The position numbers and the translations under genes are program-made. Positions 44,805-53,067 of a stretch of DNA of 64,000 nucleotides are shown one piece after another. The DNA is from Caldifarciminota bacterium. GTDB lineage: Bacteria > Hydrothermota > Tepidihabitantia > SM23-42. Below the pieces are notes generated by a model. It was not told where the DNA came from. It saw only the letters and a list, made by a program, of their open reading frames with translations, and searched no databases. How positions within the stretch are numbered: the stretch's first letter is position 1; the number at the start of each line of letters is the position of its first letter. The stretch lies in the NCBI GenBank assembly GCA_020349965.1, contig CP070705.1:1808458-1872457 (forward strand), in the 5' to 3' direction.

Positions 44805-45653
44805 ATGGCTTTACGTATCGGCATTAGGGAAGGTATTCGAACTATCACACGCAACAGCTCCCTCTTCCTCCTGTCGCTCCTCGTTGCTGCGATATCACTT
44901 TTCCTGCTCGCACTCTTTTCGCTGGTAACGATAAACCTTTATAAGGCGATCGAAGTGCTCGACCAGAAGATAGAGATAATAGCATTTCTGGACCGCCGCG
45001 CGAATGTAACATCTCTCAAAGAAAACATCGAGAAGATCAAGGGCGTCGAAGAAGTAATCTATGTTTCATCGGAGCAGGCGCTCGCCGACCTCAAGACTGA
45101 ATTACAGGACACAGAAGAAATTCTGAACATCTTCGAAGAAAACCCGCTGCCGGCTTCCTTCCGCATCAAATTGGCGCGTGACTTCCGCAACGCGCCCGGT
45201 CTACGGGAGATCAGCGGCAAGATAATGCTGTTGGCCGGCATTGAGGAAACGCTGTACGGCGGCGAACTGGTTGATCAACTGAAGAGGGTGACAAGCGTCA
45301 TCGTCGTGTTCGACCTCGGTCTGCTCGGTATCATAATTTTCTCGGTCATATTCGTGATCTTTCAAACGATAAAGTTAACCATATTTGCGCGCTCGACCGA
45401 AATCGAGATCATGAAATTGGTGGGTGCGTCCAATTTTTTCATCGCTATCCCCTTCACCTTTGAAGGCGTTATTCAGGGACTGCTGGGGGGAATAATCGCT
45501 TTCGTGCTGACGCTGAGCACGTATTACGTTGCCGGTCACTTCTTCGGTGACCTCTATTTCCCGCACTGGTGGTTCTTACTAGGCACCGTCGTTGCCGGCG
45601 TGTTTTTCGGGATAGTGGGATCGGGCATCGCCGTAAGGAGATTCTTGCAATGA
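44805..45653 (+). CDS. ftsX: Cell-division membrane protein FtsX
   Basis: 282 residues with four membrane helices (about 20-46, 167-193, 213-238, 250-275) and a large periplasmic loop between the first two (about 47-160) that binds the EnvC-type coiled coil. ARSTEIEIMKLVGASNFFI and FEGVIQGLLGGIIAF are the conserved cytoplasmic and helix-3 motifs of FtsX. Its stop overlaps the start of the envC-like gene by four bases (ATGA). Partner of FtsE. Confidence 0.95.
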   Translation: MALRIGIREGIRTITRNSSLFLLSLLVAAISLFLLALFSLVTINLYKAIEVLDQKIEIIAFLDRRANVTSLKENIEKIKGVEEVIYVSSEQALADLKTELQDTEEILNIFEENPLPASFRIKLARDFRNAPGLREISGKIMLLAGIEETLYGGELVDQLKRVTSVIVVFDLGLLGIIIFSVIFVIFQTIKLTIFARSTEIEIMKLVGASNFFIAIPFTFEGVIQGLLGGIIAFVLTLSTYYVAGHFFGDLYFPHWWFLLGTVVAGVFFGIVGSGIAVRRFLQ

Positions 45654-46759
45654 CCATACTTATCATAGCACTTTGTCTTTTTTCGCAGATCGCCGAAAAA
45701 CAGAAGGAACTCGATCAGTTGAAAACAAAACTGACCAACGTAAGACAGGAAATTAAGAATTTGGAAAAGCAGAAAGTTGGGACACTAGCGCGTATTGAGA
45801 AGATCGACGAGGGAATCAACCTCACGATCAAATACATAGACGAACTGACCGCACAGGAAAATCTTGAAAAATCCAAAGTCGCAGAACTCGAAAAGGAAAT
45901 AGCGCGTCTCGAATCGAAGATGAGGCTAAAGAAAGACGACATGCGCAATCGAATAGTACGTCTCTATAAATGGAAACCTTTCTACAAGATGAACCTGCTT
46001 TTTTCTTCAAAATCACTACCGCAAATCCTATCGTCCTCGCACTACCTCCAACTTCTTGCAAAGGACGACCAGAGGGCATTCTTCGAATTCGAGCATGATT
46101 GGAAGCGTTACCTAGCCGACAAGCAACTGCGCAATGATCTCATTAACACACTCGAAGGGAGGAAGCGCGACAAAGAGGGCGAACTGGCGACACTCAACGA
46201 CGAACGGAAGAAGAAGAGCCAGATCCTGAGCCAAGTGGCAAAGCAGGAGGACAAGAAGCGTAGCCTTGAAAAGGAATTGAAGAGTGCGCAGCGTAAGCTC
46301 GAGGAACTGATCGTATCTCTTGAGAAACAAAGGGAGAAAGCCCGCGCCGGTGCTGATTTCCTTGAAGCGAATCGTGGCAAACTTTCCTGGCCGTGCCGCG
46401 GTAACGTCATCACGAATTTCGGCAAAGTCATACATCCGAAATACAACACGACGACAAAGAACAACGGCATCGATATCAGCACGAACTACGGCGACAATGT
46501 CTACGCAGTCGCACCTGGTAAGATAGTCTACGCAGACCGCTTCATGGGGTACGGGAATCTTGTTCTGGTCGATCACCTGGACGGTTTCTATTCATTGTAT
46601 GGGCACCTTGCAGAGATGCTGGTCAACACCGGGGATGAAGTCACTGCCGGAAGAATAATCGGCAGGGTCGGTGAGAGTGGTTCACTATCCGGCCCGATAC
46701 TGCACTTTGAACTGCGCAAAGACGGCAAGCCGGTCGATCCACTTGCTTATCTCGACTAA
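45650..46759 (+). CDS. envC: EnvC-like murein hydrolase activator (coiled coil + degenerate M23)
   Basis: 369 residues from ATG 45650 (ATGA overlap with ftsX; the longer frame from 45569 lies inside ftsX). Signal-like start MTILIIALCLFS, a long coiled coil (about 17-240), then a LytM/M23 domain (about 245-369) with KNNGIDISTNYGDNVYAVAPG, YSLYGHLAEM and LHFELRKDGKPVDP. The first zinc His of active M23 enzymes (HxGxD) is Asn here (NNGID), so it is probably a non-catalytic activator like E. coli EnvC, acting through FtsEX on an amidase. The amidase gene at 42125 is the evident target. Confidence 0.9.
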   Translation: MTILIIALCLFSQIAEKQKELDQLKTKLTNVRQEIKNLEKQKVGTLARIEKIDEGINLTIKYIDELTAQENLEKSKVAELEKEIARLESKMRLKKDDMRNRIVRLYKWKPFYKMNLLFSSKSLPQILSSSHYLQLLAKDDQRAFFEFEHDWKRYLADKQLRNDLINTLEGRKRDKEGELATLNDERKKKSQILSQVAKQEDKKRSLEKELKSAQRKLEELIVSLEKQREKARAGADFLEANRGKLSWPCRGNVITNFGKVIHPKYNTTTKNNGIDISTNYGDNVYAVAPGKIVYADRFMGYGNLVLVDHLDGFYSLYGHLAEMLVNTGDEVTAGRIIGRVGESGSLSGPILHFELRKDGKPVDPLAYLD

Positions 46760-46947
46760 GTCCTCATTAGCACTTCTTGTTCGTTGTATGCATATCCACC
46801 AAGCAACAGACAACTCACTTCTTATAAATCCGAATATCTAAATCCGAAATACCAAACAAATACTAATGACCAAAATTCAAAATAGAAAACAGTTTTGAGC
46901 ATTGAAATTCCGGGCTTTGAATTTGTTTAGTATTTAGTGCTTGAAGA
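46760..46947. other. AT-rich convergent intergenic spacer
   Basis: Low-complexity A/T-rich sequence between two convergent genes (envC and trmI), with inverted AAATACTAA (46857-46865) and TTAGTATTT (46928-46936). It resembles the AT-rich spacers at 12240-12345 and 47800-47830, as if a degenerate repeat family fills gene ends. No gene is seen; a bidirectional terminator role is possible. Confidence 0.4.
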
Positions 46948-47733
46948 TCATTGCACGGCAATGATCTTTTGTGCTCTGGTAAGGTATGCGGTGTGGGTGA
47001 TGCCGCGCTCGCGAGGTCTCACACCCTGCTGACGGACCAGCAGCTCACGTTCGATAATCTCCTTGGTCTTGATGCATTTGAAATTGTTGACCTCGAGCGC
47101 GTCTATGGTTCTCCTGACCTGTTCCACGTTCGGACTCCAGCTCACCAGATGGTGTCCTCCCTTCAATGCTTCAACGGCTTTAGGCACTATGTCCCACGGT
47201 TCAGGCACATCGATGAATATCGCATCGACTTCGCGCTGCGCAAAACCTGTCTTCACAACATCGGCGCATATGAATTCCACGTTCTGGGCGTGTCCCACGC
47301 GTTCGAGATTTTTCCTTGCATTCTGAATAAAATCCTCGCGCCGTTCGTAACTGTATACGATGCCATCCGGTGCAATTAGCTTTGCCAGTACCATGGTCAG
47401 TGCACCGCTCCCAGTGCCCAATTCTAAGACCCTCGATCCCGGGCCGACTGCCGTTTCGAGCAGCAAATAACCAAGATCCTTGGGATATACGATTGTCGTC
47501 GTCCGTTTCATCTTCATCATCAGGTCGGCCGTACTGGGCTTAAGGCAGTAGAAATCCCTGCCCAGGTGCGTCTTGCCTACAAAGCCGAACGCCTTGCCTA
47601 CGATGTCGGTAAGATTCAGATCGCCGTGGTCGGTCGACAAGCGCAAACCAGGCACGATCTGTACGAGGAACTGCCTCTTTTCATCGAGATACACCATGAC
47701 CAGGTCTTTCTTGTTGATTAGGTTCGTTGACAT
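46948..47733 (-). CDS. trmI: tRNA (adenine-58-N1)-methyltransferase TrmI
   Basis: SAM-dependent methyltransferase making m1A58 in the T-loop of tRNA, 261 residues. N-terminal beta domain (about 1-60), SAM motif I VLELGTGSGALTMVLA (about 101-116), the YERREDF acidic loop, and DAIFIDVPEPWDIVPKAVEA as motif IV. C-terminal IIERELLVRQQGVRPRE is the tetramer-interface signature of TrmI/Gcd14. Predicted near-leaderless promoter: the -10 box ends nine bases before the ATG. Single gene. Thermophiles often carry this enzyme, but it is not limited to them. Confidence 0.93.
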   Translation of the reverse strand: MSTNLINKKDLVMVYLDEKRQFLVQIVPGLRLSTDHGDLNLTDIVGKAFGFVGKTHLGRDFYCLKPSTADLMMKMKRTTTIVYPKDLGYLLLETAVGPGSRVLELGTGSGALTMVLAKLIAPDGIVYSYERREDFIQNARKNLERVGHAQNVEFICADVVKTGFAQREVDAIFIDVPEPWDIVPKAVEALKGGHHLVSWSPNVEQVRRTIDALEVNNFKCIKTKEIIERELLVRQQGVRPRERGITHTAYLTRAQKIIAVQ

Positions 47734-47742
47734 ATTAATCCC

Positions 47743-47770
47743 AGTATAGCGGAATATGAAACGAAGTCAA
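47743..47770 (-). promoter_or_regulatory. Near-leaderless promoter of trmI
   Basis: Minus-strand TTGACT (47765-47770), 16-base spacer, TATACT (47743-47748), 9 bases, ATG at 47733. Confidence 0.72.
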
Positions 47771-47839
47771 TTGCTGCAAACTCGAATGGCGGATATTGCC
47801 AATTTCGTATTTCGAAATTCGAATTGTGATATTACAGAT

Positions 47840-47960
47840 CGCTTCGCCTACGCTCGCAGTGACAGTTAGGGGACTGGCTCCGTAAGGTGCCTGTCCCCGG
47901 GCGGCTTACGTCATTGCGAGGAATCACGCTATTGTCATCAACGGAATCTCATCTTCTATC
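47840..47960. repeat. Dispersed REP-like intergenic repeats
   Basis: Contains GGTGCCTGTCCCCGG (47886-47900) flanked by CGTAAG and CTTACG as hairpin arms, plus CTACGCTCGCAGTGACA and GTCATTGCGAGG motifs that recur in intergenic repeats of many bacteria. The GCCTGTCCCC core recurs at 52515-52648. No gene is present; copy number outside the window is unknown. Confidence 0.5.
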
Positions 47961-48013
47961 ACTGTAATCTATTTGCGAAGCAAAGACCTTAGAATATCGG
48001 TATGGTCAAAACA

Positions 48014-49111
48014 TTACGTTCTGACCATACCGAGCGCGTTTCCTATAATCTCAAACTTCTGCAGGCACTGGTCCAGATCTTCCTTGCTATGCTCAATGGA
48101 AAGACAGAGCCTGATGCGTTCTTTCTTCTGAGCAACGATGATCTGTTCATCGATGAGTTTCTTGGTGAATTCTCCGGCCTCTTCATTATTGTTGAATATA
48201 ACAACGGCCAGTGGGGTTTCGCTCATGGTATTGAATCCCATCTGTTTCAGATTTGTTATGAAATACCGGCTGTTCTTCCAAAGCTTATTGTACATCTCTT
48301 TGTTCTTACCCTTCTCCCTTATCATATCCAGACTGGCAAGATTCACCGCAAGCATGAACTGAGGTACGAAATCAGTAACGTACCCAACGTTCTCTCTGAT
48401 CTTATTGACCATATACTTCTTGGCACCGAGGTAACAGCCGAAGCCACCAAGATATTTGCTGAAACTTCCAACATCAATATTAATGGACGCATAAGCATTG
48501 CACAGATCCACGAAACCTCTACCTTCTCTTCCAAGGAGTCCGAATGAATTCAGTTCGTTCGCGACAATGACACATTCGTTTTCATGCGCGAGTTTGATCA
48601 ATTCATTTGCCGGGCTGACATTGCCCAGCCAATCGTATACACCGTCAACGAACATGACCTTCTCAGCGTGAGATGCCAGTAATTTACGCAGTTGATCGAG
48701 ATCGCGAAAATCGTAGTATTCGATGTTGCGGTACTGCAAAACACTGGCAAGACTGGAAGAACTCTCGTAATCGACAAAGAACGTCGTCCTCGGACCAAAA
48801 ATCGAAACGAGGGCGAAGATTGCCGATATCTCATCGGGAAAGACGAGCAGAGATTCCTGTCTCTTTATGTCGAACATCACACTCAGCAAATTCCCCATGA
48901 TCTCTGCCCGCGCTTCTGTCGGCACGATACCTTTGGCTTCAATGTTCGTGCGCGCCGTTTCCCGCAGGTACTCGCTATTTTTTAAATGAAAACAATCGAC
49001 ATGAAGAAAATTCAGATACCGCTTGTTCGCATACACAAATGACGGCTCGGGCGGGACGGATTCGGGGATCTTGCCTTCTTCATCGAAAAGATGAACTTGG
49101 AATGGTTTCAT
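48014..49111 (-). CDS. Alpha-oxoamine synthase-like PLP enzyme (altered active site)
   Basis: 365 residues of PLP fold type I, closest in pattern to 8-amino-7-oxononanoate synthase and 2-amino-3-ketobutyrate ligase: NFLHVDCFHLKNSEYL, FSKYLGGFGCYLGAKK with the PLP lysine, and LLGREGRGFVD. The strand that normally reads DEAHSxG carries NELNSFG, so both the Asp that binds the PLP ring nitrogen and the nearby His are Asn. That weakens a simple BioF or Kbl call. The ATG at 49111 overlaps the secA stop by four bases (ATGA), which fixes the start over the longer frame from 49165. Substrate unknown. Confidence 0.75.
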   Translation of the reverse strand: MKPFQVHLFDEEGKIPESVPPEPSFVYANKRYLNFLHVDCFHLKNSEYLRETARTNIEAKGIVPTEARAEIMGNLLSVMFDIKRQESLLVFPDEISAIFALVSIFGPRTTFFVDYESSSSLASVLQYRNIEYYDFRDLDQLRKLLASHAEKVMFVDGVYDWLGNVSPANELIKLAHENECVIVANELNSFGLLGREGRGFVDLCNAYASINIDVGSFSKYLGGFGCYLGAKKYMVNKIRENVGYVTDFVPQFMLAVNLASLDMIREKGKNKEMYNKLWKNSRYFITNLKQMGFNTMSETPLAVVIFNNNEEAGEFTKKLIDEQIIVAQKKERIRLCLSIEHSKEDLDQCLQKFEIIGNALGMVRT

Positions 49112-52100
49112 GATACATTCCTCCCGCAACATTTCTTGTATTTCTTTCCACTCCCGCAAGGACAAGGATCGTTTCTTCCAACTTTCTTTGTCGCGGTAAC
49201 CGGCGCCGAACCCTTCTGACCCGGTGCCGAGGCACCGGCATGGGCTGCGGCCACCTGCGCTCCGACCGGCTCAGGCACAGACTGGGGTCGGGCACTGGGT
49301 TTGTACTCACGTGTCCGCTGCGGCCGTCTCACCTGCGGCCTGGGTTGCGCGCGGAACACCAGACCCGACGCGTCCCTTGCCAGATCACGCTGTAGCTCGT
49401 TGAACATCTTGAACGATTCGTGTTTGTACTCGATCAGTGGATCCTTCTGGCCGTATGCCCTCAGGCTGATACCTTCCCTTAGCGCATCGAGCGAATAGAG
49501 GTGGTCGCGCCATTTGCCGTCGACCGTACCGAGTAACACGAACTTGAGCATCTCGCCAAACATCTGAGGATCGAACTCTTTCTCGCGCCAGTCGAGCCTC
49601 TCTCTTGCTCTCGCCAAAAAATGATCCAACAGCTCTTCCTGTTTCATCTTTGCAATACGCTCCTCAGGGATCATTACCTCCGTCAGGAAGAGCACGTTGA
49701 ATTCACCCTTGAGTGCTTCCCAATCCCATTCTTCCGGATTAATTTTGGGATCAGTGTATTTCATTAATATATCTTCGATCGCTTCTTCGAAGAACTTCAC
49801 CACGCGTTCTTTGAGGTTCTCGCCGAGCAACACTTCATCACGAATCTTGTATATCACTTCCCGCTGTTTGTTCATCACATCGTCATATTCGAGGAGGTGT
49901 TTCCTCACCTCGAAGTGATTCTCCTCGACGCGCTTCTGCGCATTGGCGATCGCCCTTGTCACCAGCGGATGGGTCAATGGTTTTTGCTCCTCGCCGCCGA
50001 AGCGATCCATGATTTCGGCAACGCGGTCCGAGCCGAAGATCCTCATCAAATTATCTTCTAAAGACAGGTAAAAACGCGAAGATCCAGGATCACCTTGGCG
50101 TCCGCTCCTGCCCCGCAGCTGGTTATCTATCCGGCGGGACTCATGGCGTTCGGTGCCAATGATATATAGACCACACGGCAGATCACCAGAACATTCTTTC
50201 TTCTCTTCGTGGTCACATTCTGAACAATTGTGATCGAGACACAGAATACAGCACTTACCACATTCAACTACTCTCTTACCTAACTTGATATCGGTTCCAC
50301 GACCCGCCATGTTCGTCGCGATCGTAACTGAACCAGGTTGTCCGGCACGCGACACAATGACCGCTTCCCGCTGGTGGTGCTTCGCGTTCAGTACTTCGTG
50401 CGGTATGCCGCGGCGCTGCAAGAGCCTCGACAATACTTCTGACACATCGACCGATGTCGTACCCACGAGTATTGGCCTCTTCTTCTCATACCAGCGGGCT
50501 ATTTCATCGACGATCGCATTGTATTTCTCGCGCTTTGACCGGTATACGATATCTTCATAATCGACCCTGCGCACCGGTTCCTTTGTCGGGATTTCGGCGA
50601 CATCCAGTTTGTAGATCTGCCAGAACTCATTGGCTTCGGTTGCAGCGGTACCGGTCATGCCCGCAAGTTTTTCATACATCCTGAAGTAGTTCTGAATGGT
50701 GATCGTGGCAAAAGTCTGGGTCTCTTCCTGTACGCGCACTCCTTCTTTTGCCTCAATCGCCTGATGCAAGCCGTCGGAATAACGGCGGCCCGGCATCAAC
50801 CGACCGGTGAATTGATCCACAATTATCACATGACCATCCTGTATGACGTACTCCACGTCTCTCTCGAAGAGCGAATATGCTTTCAATAGGGCGCGGAGGT
50901 TGGCGAGCGTTTCATTTTTCCGGGCATAATCCTGGTATGCTTTCTCTTTCTCGAACAGTTTTTCCTTTGCGGTTAAATGGACATCCTTGTCGATCTTCCC
51001 GATCGTTTCGCTCAGATCAGGAAGCACGAACATATTTGGATCCTTTGGAGATACAAACTGCCTGCCTTTTTCTGTCAAATCCACGATATTGGTTTTTTCC
51101 TCTATCGTGAAGTAATTCTCGTCGTCGACCTCGGCAAAGTTTTTTTCGCGTAAGTAGATATTTTCGGTTTGCTCGATAAGTTTCTTTATTCCAGGTTCTT
51201 GCTCGAGTTTCAACAATTGCTTGTTTTTAGGTGATGCGCGTCGTGCCCGCAGTAATTTCATGCCCGCTTCTTTTTCGTTACCTTCCTCAAGCAATTTCTT
51301 AGCCTCGGCAACATCGCGATTTGAAACAACGGTTTGCGCAGAGTTCAGGCGCTGAACGATAGGATTGAGTTCATTATAAGCCTTGGTTTCGTGCTCGACC
51401 GGGCCGGAAATGATCAGTGGTGTCCGTGCCTCATCGACGAGAATGCTGTCGACCTCGTCGACGATCGCATAGTTGTGCCCGCGTTGAACCTTATCCTCGA
51501 ATCGCCAGACCATGTTGTCGCGCAGATAGTCAAAGCCGAACTCGTTATTCGTACCGTAGGTGATGTCACATCTATAGACATTTATCCTATCTTCCTGCTC
51601 CATGCCCTGTTGGAGCACGCCCACGGTCATACCCAGAGATTCGTAAACGGGCCCCATCCACTCACGGTCGCGTCGCGCCAGGTAATCATTGACGGTCACC
51701 AGATGTGCGCCCTTTCCAGACAGGCCGTTGAGGTACAGGGGCATGGTCGCCACCAGCGTCTTACCTTCACCGGTCTTCATCTCGGCGATCTTACCCTGGT
51801 GGAGCACGATGGCACCGATCAGCTGGACGTCAAAAGGCACCATATTCCATTCGGTCTCGATGTCGACAACCTGCCACTTCTTACCTAGCAAACGGCGGCA
51901 GGCTTCTTTGACGAGAGCGAAAGCCTCGGGCATAATGTCATAAAGCGTCTCCCCATCCTCAATGCGTTTCTTGAACTCTTCGGTCTTTTGGATCAGGTCA
52001 ATGTCTTTGTATGTCGCGTAAAATGCGTTTATCTCATCGACCACAGGCCAGAGTTCTTTAAGCTCCCGATCGGTCTTCGTACCGAATATTTTACCCAAGA

Positions 52101-52113
52101 ATTTTTGTATCAT
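49108..52113 (-). CDS. secA: Preprotein translocase ATPase SecA
   Basis: 1001 residues, longer than E. coli SecA (901). NBD1 Walker A KTGEGKTLVA, the DEVDSILVDEARTPL box, preprotein cross-linking domain with an insertion (about 260-400), NBD2 with TNMAGRGTDIKLG and RIDNQLRGRSGRQGDPGSS, helical scaffold, and a C-terminal zinc SEC-C motif RNDPCPCGSGKKYKKCCG. Between the last two NBD2 motifs is an unusual insertion with eight cysteines (ECGKCCILCLDHNCSECD then ECSGDLPC), probably a zinc knuckle. TTGACA/TATAAT promoter 12 bases upstream of the ATG. The next gene overlaps its stop. Confidence 0.95.
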   Translation of the reverse strand: MIQKFLGKIFGTKTDRELKELWPVVDEINAFYATYKDIDLIQKTEEFKKRIEDGETLYDIMPEAFALVKEACRRLLGKKWQVVDIETEWNMVPFDVQLIGAIVLHQGKIAEMKTGEGKTLVATMPLYLNGLSGKGAHLVTVNDYLARRDREWMGPVYESLGMTVGVLQQGMEQEDRINVYRCDITYGTNNEFGFDYLRDNMVWRFEDKVQRGHNYAIVDEVDSILVDEARTPLIISGPVEHETKAYNELNPIVQRLNSAQTVVSNRDVAEAKKLLEEGNEKEAGMKLLRARRASPKNKQLLKLEQEPGIKKLIEQTENIYLREKNFAEVDDENYFTIEEKTNIVDLTEKGRQFVSPKDPNMFVLPDLSETIGKIDKDVHLTAKEKLFEKEKAYQDYARKNETLANLRALLKAYSLFERDVEYVIQDGHVIIVDQFTGRLMPGRRYSDGLHQAIEAKEGVRVQEETQTFATITIQNYFRMYEKLAGMTGTAATEANEFWQIYKLDVAEIPTKEPVRRVDYEDIVYRSKREKYNAIVDEIARWYEKKRPILVGTTSVDVSEVLSRLLQRRGIPHEVLNAKHHQREAVIVSRAGQPGSVTIATNMAGRGTDIKLGKRVVECGKCCILCLDHNCSECDHEEKKECSGDLPCGLYIIGTERHESRRIDNQLRGRSGRQGDPGSSRFYLSLEDNLMRIFGSDRVAEIMDRFGGEEQKPLTHPLVTRAIANAQKRVEENHFEVRKHLLEYDDVMNKQREVIYKIRDEVLLGENLKERVVKFFEEAIEDILMKYTDPKINPEEWDWEALKGEFNVLFLTEVMIPEERIAKMKQEELLDHFLARARERLDWREKEFDPQMFGEMLKFVLLGTVDGKWRDHLYSLDALREGISLRAYGQKDPLIEYKHESFKMFNELQRDLARDASGLVFRAQPRPQVRRPQRTREYKPSARPQSVPEPVGAQVAAAHAGASAPGQKGSAPVTATKKVGRNDPCPCGSGKKYKKCCGRNVS

Positions 52114-52125
52114 ATTTTCAAGTTA

Positions 52126-52153
52126 ATTATACGGATTAATCCCATATTGTCAA
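52126..52153 (-). promoter_or_regulatory. Promoter of secA
   Basis: Minus-strand TTGACA (52148-52153), 16-base spacer, TATAAT (52126-52131), perfect consensus. The predicted leader is only about 5-6 bases before ATG 52113, with no Shine-Dalgarno. Confidence 0.8.
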
Positions 52154-52281
52154 CAAACACCATGAAATTTCTAATGTTTAGACAGACAGGGATAGCTTAT
52201 GTTTAGCAGAAAAACGGTCAGGACACGACCTTTACGATTTTGAAATGGAAGGCTTTGGTACTCCGTGTCTCAGACAGACAA

Positions 52282-52309
52282 TTGACAACGCGTTGCTTTC
52301 TACTATAAT
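52282..52309 (+). promoter_or_regulatory. Promoter of tRNA-Thr
   Basis: TTGACA (52282-52287), 16-base spacer, TATAAT (52304-52309), perfect consensus, about 46 bases of precursor leader before the tRNA. Confidence 0.8.
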
Positions 52310-52361
52310 CAACTTATATAACCTTGCGTGCTGCTCAACATCGAGTCGGCCAATAGGCAAT

Positions 52362-52434
52362 GCCAGCGTAGCTCAGTCGGCAGAGCAGCTGTTTCGTAAA
52401 CAGCAGGTCTCCAGTTCGAATCTGGACGCTGGCT
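52362..52434 (+). tRNA. tRNA-Thr (anticodon CGT)
   Basis: Cloverleaf folds cleanly: acceptor GCCAGCG with CGCTGGC and discriminator T, D-arm GCTC/GAGC, anticodon stem GCTGT/ACAGC with loop TTCGTAA (anticodon CGT, reading ACG), short variable loop, T-arm TCCAG-TTCGAAT-CTGGA. 73 bases; CCA is not encoded. It has its own consensus promoter and a downstream hairpin terminator, so it is a monocistronic tRNA unit. Confidence 0.96.
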
Positions 52435-52471
52435 GTACGTCTCGAGAGAACCATGCGTTCTCGAGAGGCTT

Positions 52472-52493
52472 AAAGCCCCATTATGGGGCTTTT
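52472..52493 (+). terminator. Rho-independent terminator after tRNA-Thr
   Basis: AAAGCCCC-ATTAT-GGGGCTTTT: an 8-bp stem with five-base loop running into Ts, 38 bases after the tRNA. Confidence 0.8.
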
Positions 52494-52514
52494 CGATTAC
52501 GCCGAACAAGGCAC

Positions 52515-52648
52515 CGGGGACAGGCATACACTTCTGTAATTTTTGAGCTATGGCAAAGGCAATTCATATAGAGATCTCTTCATATTCGGCTGCCCTCATC
52601 ATTGAAAGTGATGAGAGCAAAAAGTATAAAAGTGTATGCCTGTCCCCG
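52515..52648. mobile_element. 134-bp inverted-repeat element (MITE or REP pair)
   Basis: Starts with CGGGGACAGGCATACACTT (52515-52533) and ends with its exact 19-base reverse complement (52630-52648). The similarity continues imperfectly inward for about 15 more bases on each side. The core is about 70 bases without a transposase. The arms share the GGGGACAGGC / GCCTGTCCCC sequence with the hairpin at 47886-47900. This fits a REP/BIME mobilised in trans by a Y1-type (RAYT) transposase or a small MITE; neither enzyme is in the window. Confidence 0.65.
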
Positions 52649-52664
52649 ATCTTTCTTCGCCGGA

Positions 52665-52868
52665 CTACTTCTTCTTCAGTTTTGCCACGAAGAATATCAG
52701 GTAGATTGCAGAGAGACCGACCAGTGTGTAGACGATACGTGAGATGACCGACACCGAACCGAAGATCGCCGCCACTAGGTCAAAACTGAATATACCAACC
52801 AAACCCCAGTTCAGACCGCCAACGATCACGAGTATGAGTGCAATCCAATCAAGTACGCTCAGCTTCAT
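52665..52868 (-). CDS. DUF378 small membrane protein
   Basis: 67 residues: MKLSVLDWIALILVIVGGLN then WGLVGIFSFDLVAAIFG and a second helix IVYTLVGLSAIYLIFFVAKL. This is the complete DUF378 (YuzA-like) pattern with the conserved GGLNWGLVG turn. AAAGGGGG lies five bases before ATG 52868 (an adjacent ATG at 52871 is also possible); the frame open to 52925 contains the Shine-Dalgarno and is rejected. Function unknown. Single gene. Confidence 0.88.
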   Translation of the reverse strand: MKLSVLDWIALILVIVGGLNWGLVGIFSFDLVAAIFGSVSVISRIVYTLVGLSAIYLIFFVAKLKKK

Positions 52869-52871
52869 CAT

Positions 52872-53067
52872 TACCCCCTTTCCCTCATTACTCAACAATT
52901 GTACAAACGTAACAGCCAGTGTCAATACTACTAGCCGGTCACGATTTCGAGACTATCTTCAGTTAATGATCTACCGAGCCTAAATATAAGGGCATTCCTA
53001 TCAGTCTATCAGCAGGAAAATGCAGGAATGCATGCCTGCTTCCCCTTCCTGCCCACTACCACCAATT
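52872..53067. other. Intergenic spacer with degenerate REP-like sequence
   Basis: About 195 bases with no gene. GCAGGAATGCATGCCTGC near 53023-53040 is an imperfect palindrome followed by TTCCCC, possibly a decayed relative of the GCCTGTCCCC repeats. Confidence 0.3.

Noticed and set aside
52550-52747. 65-codon frame crossing the inverted-repeat element
   Set aside because: It spans the repeat and then runs antisense to the DUF378 gene. No Shine-Dalgarno and no homology recognised.
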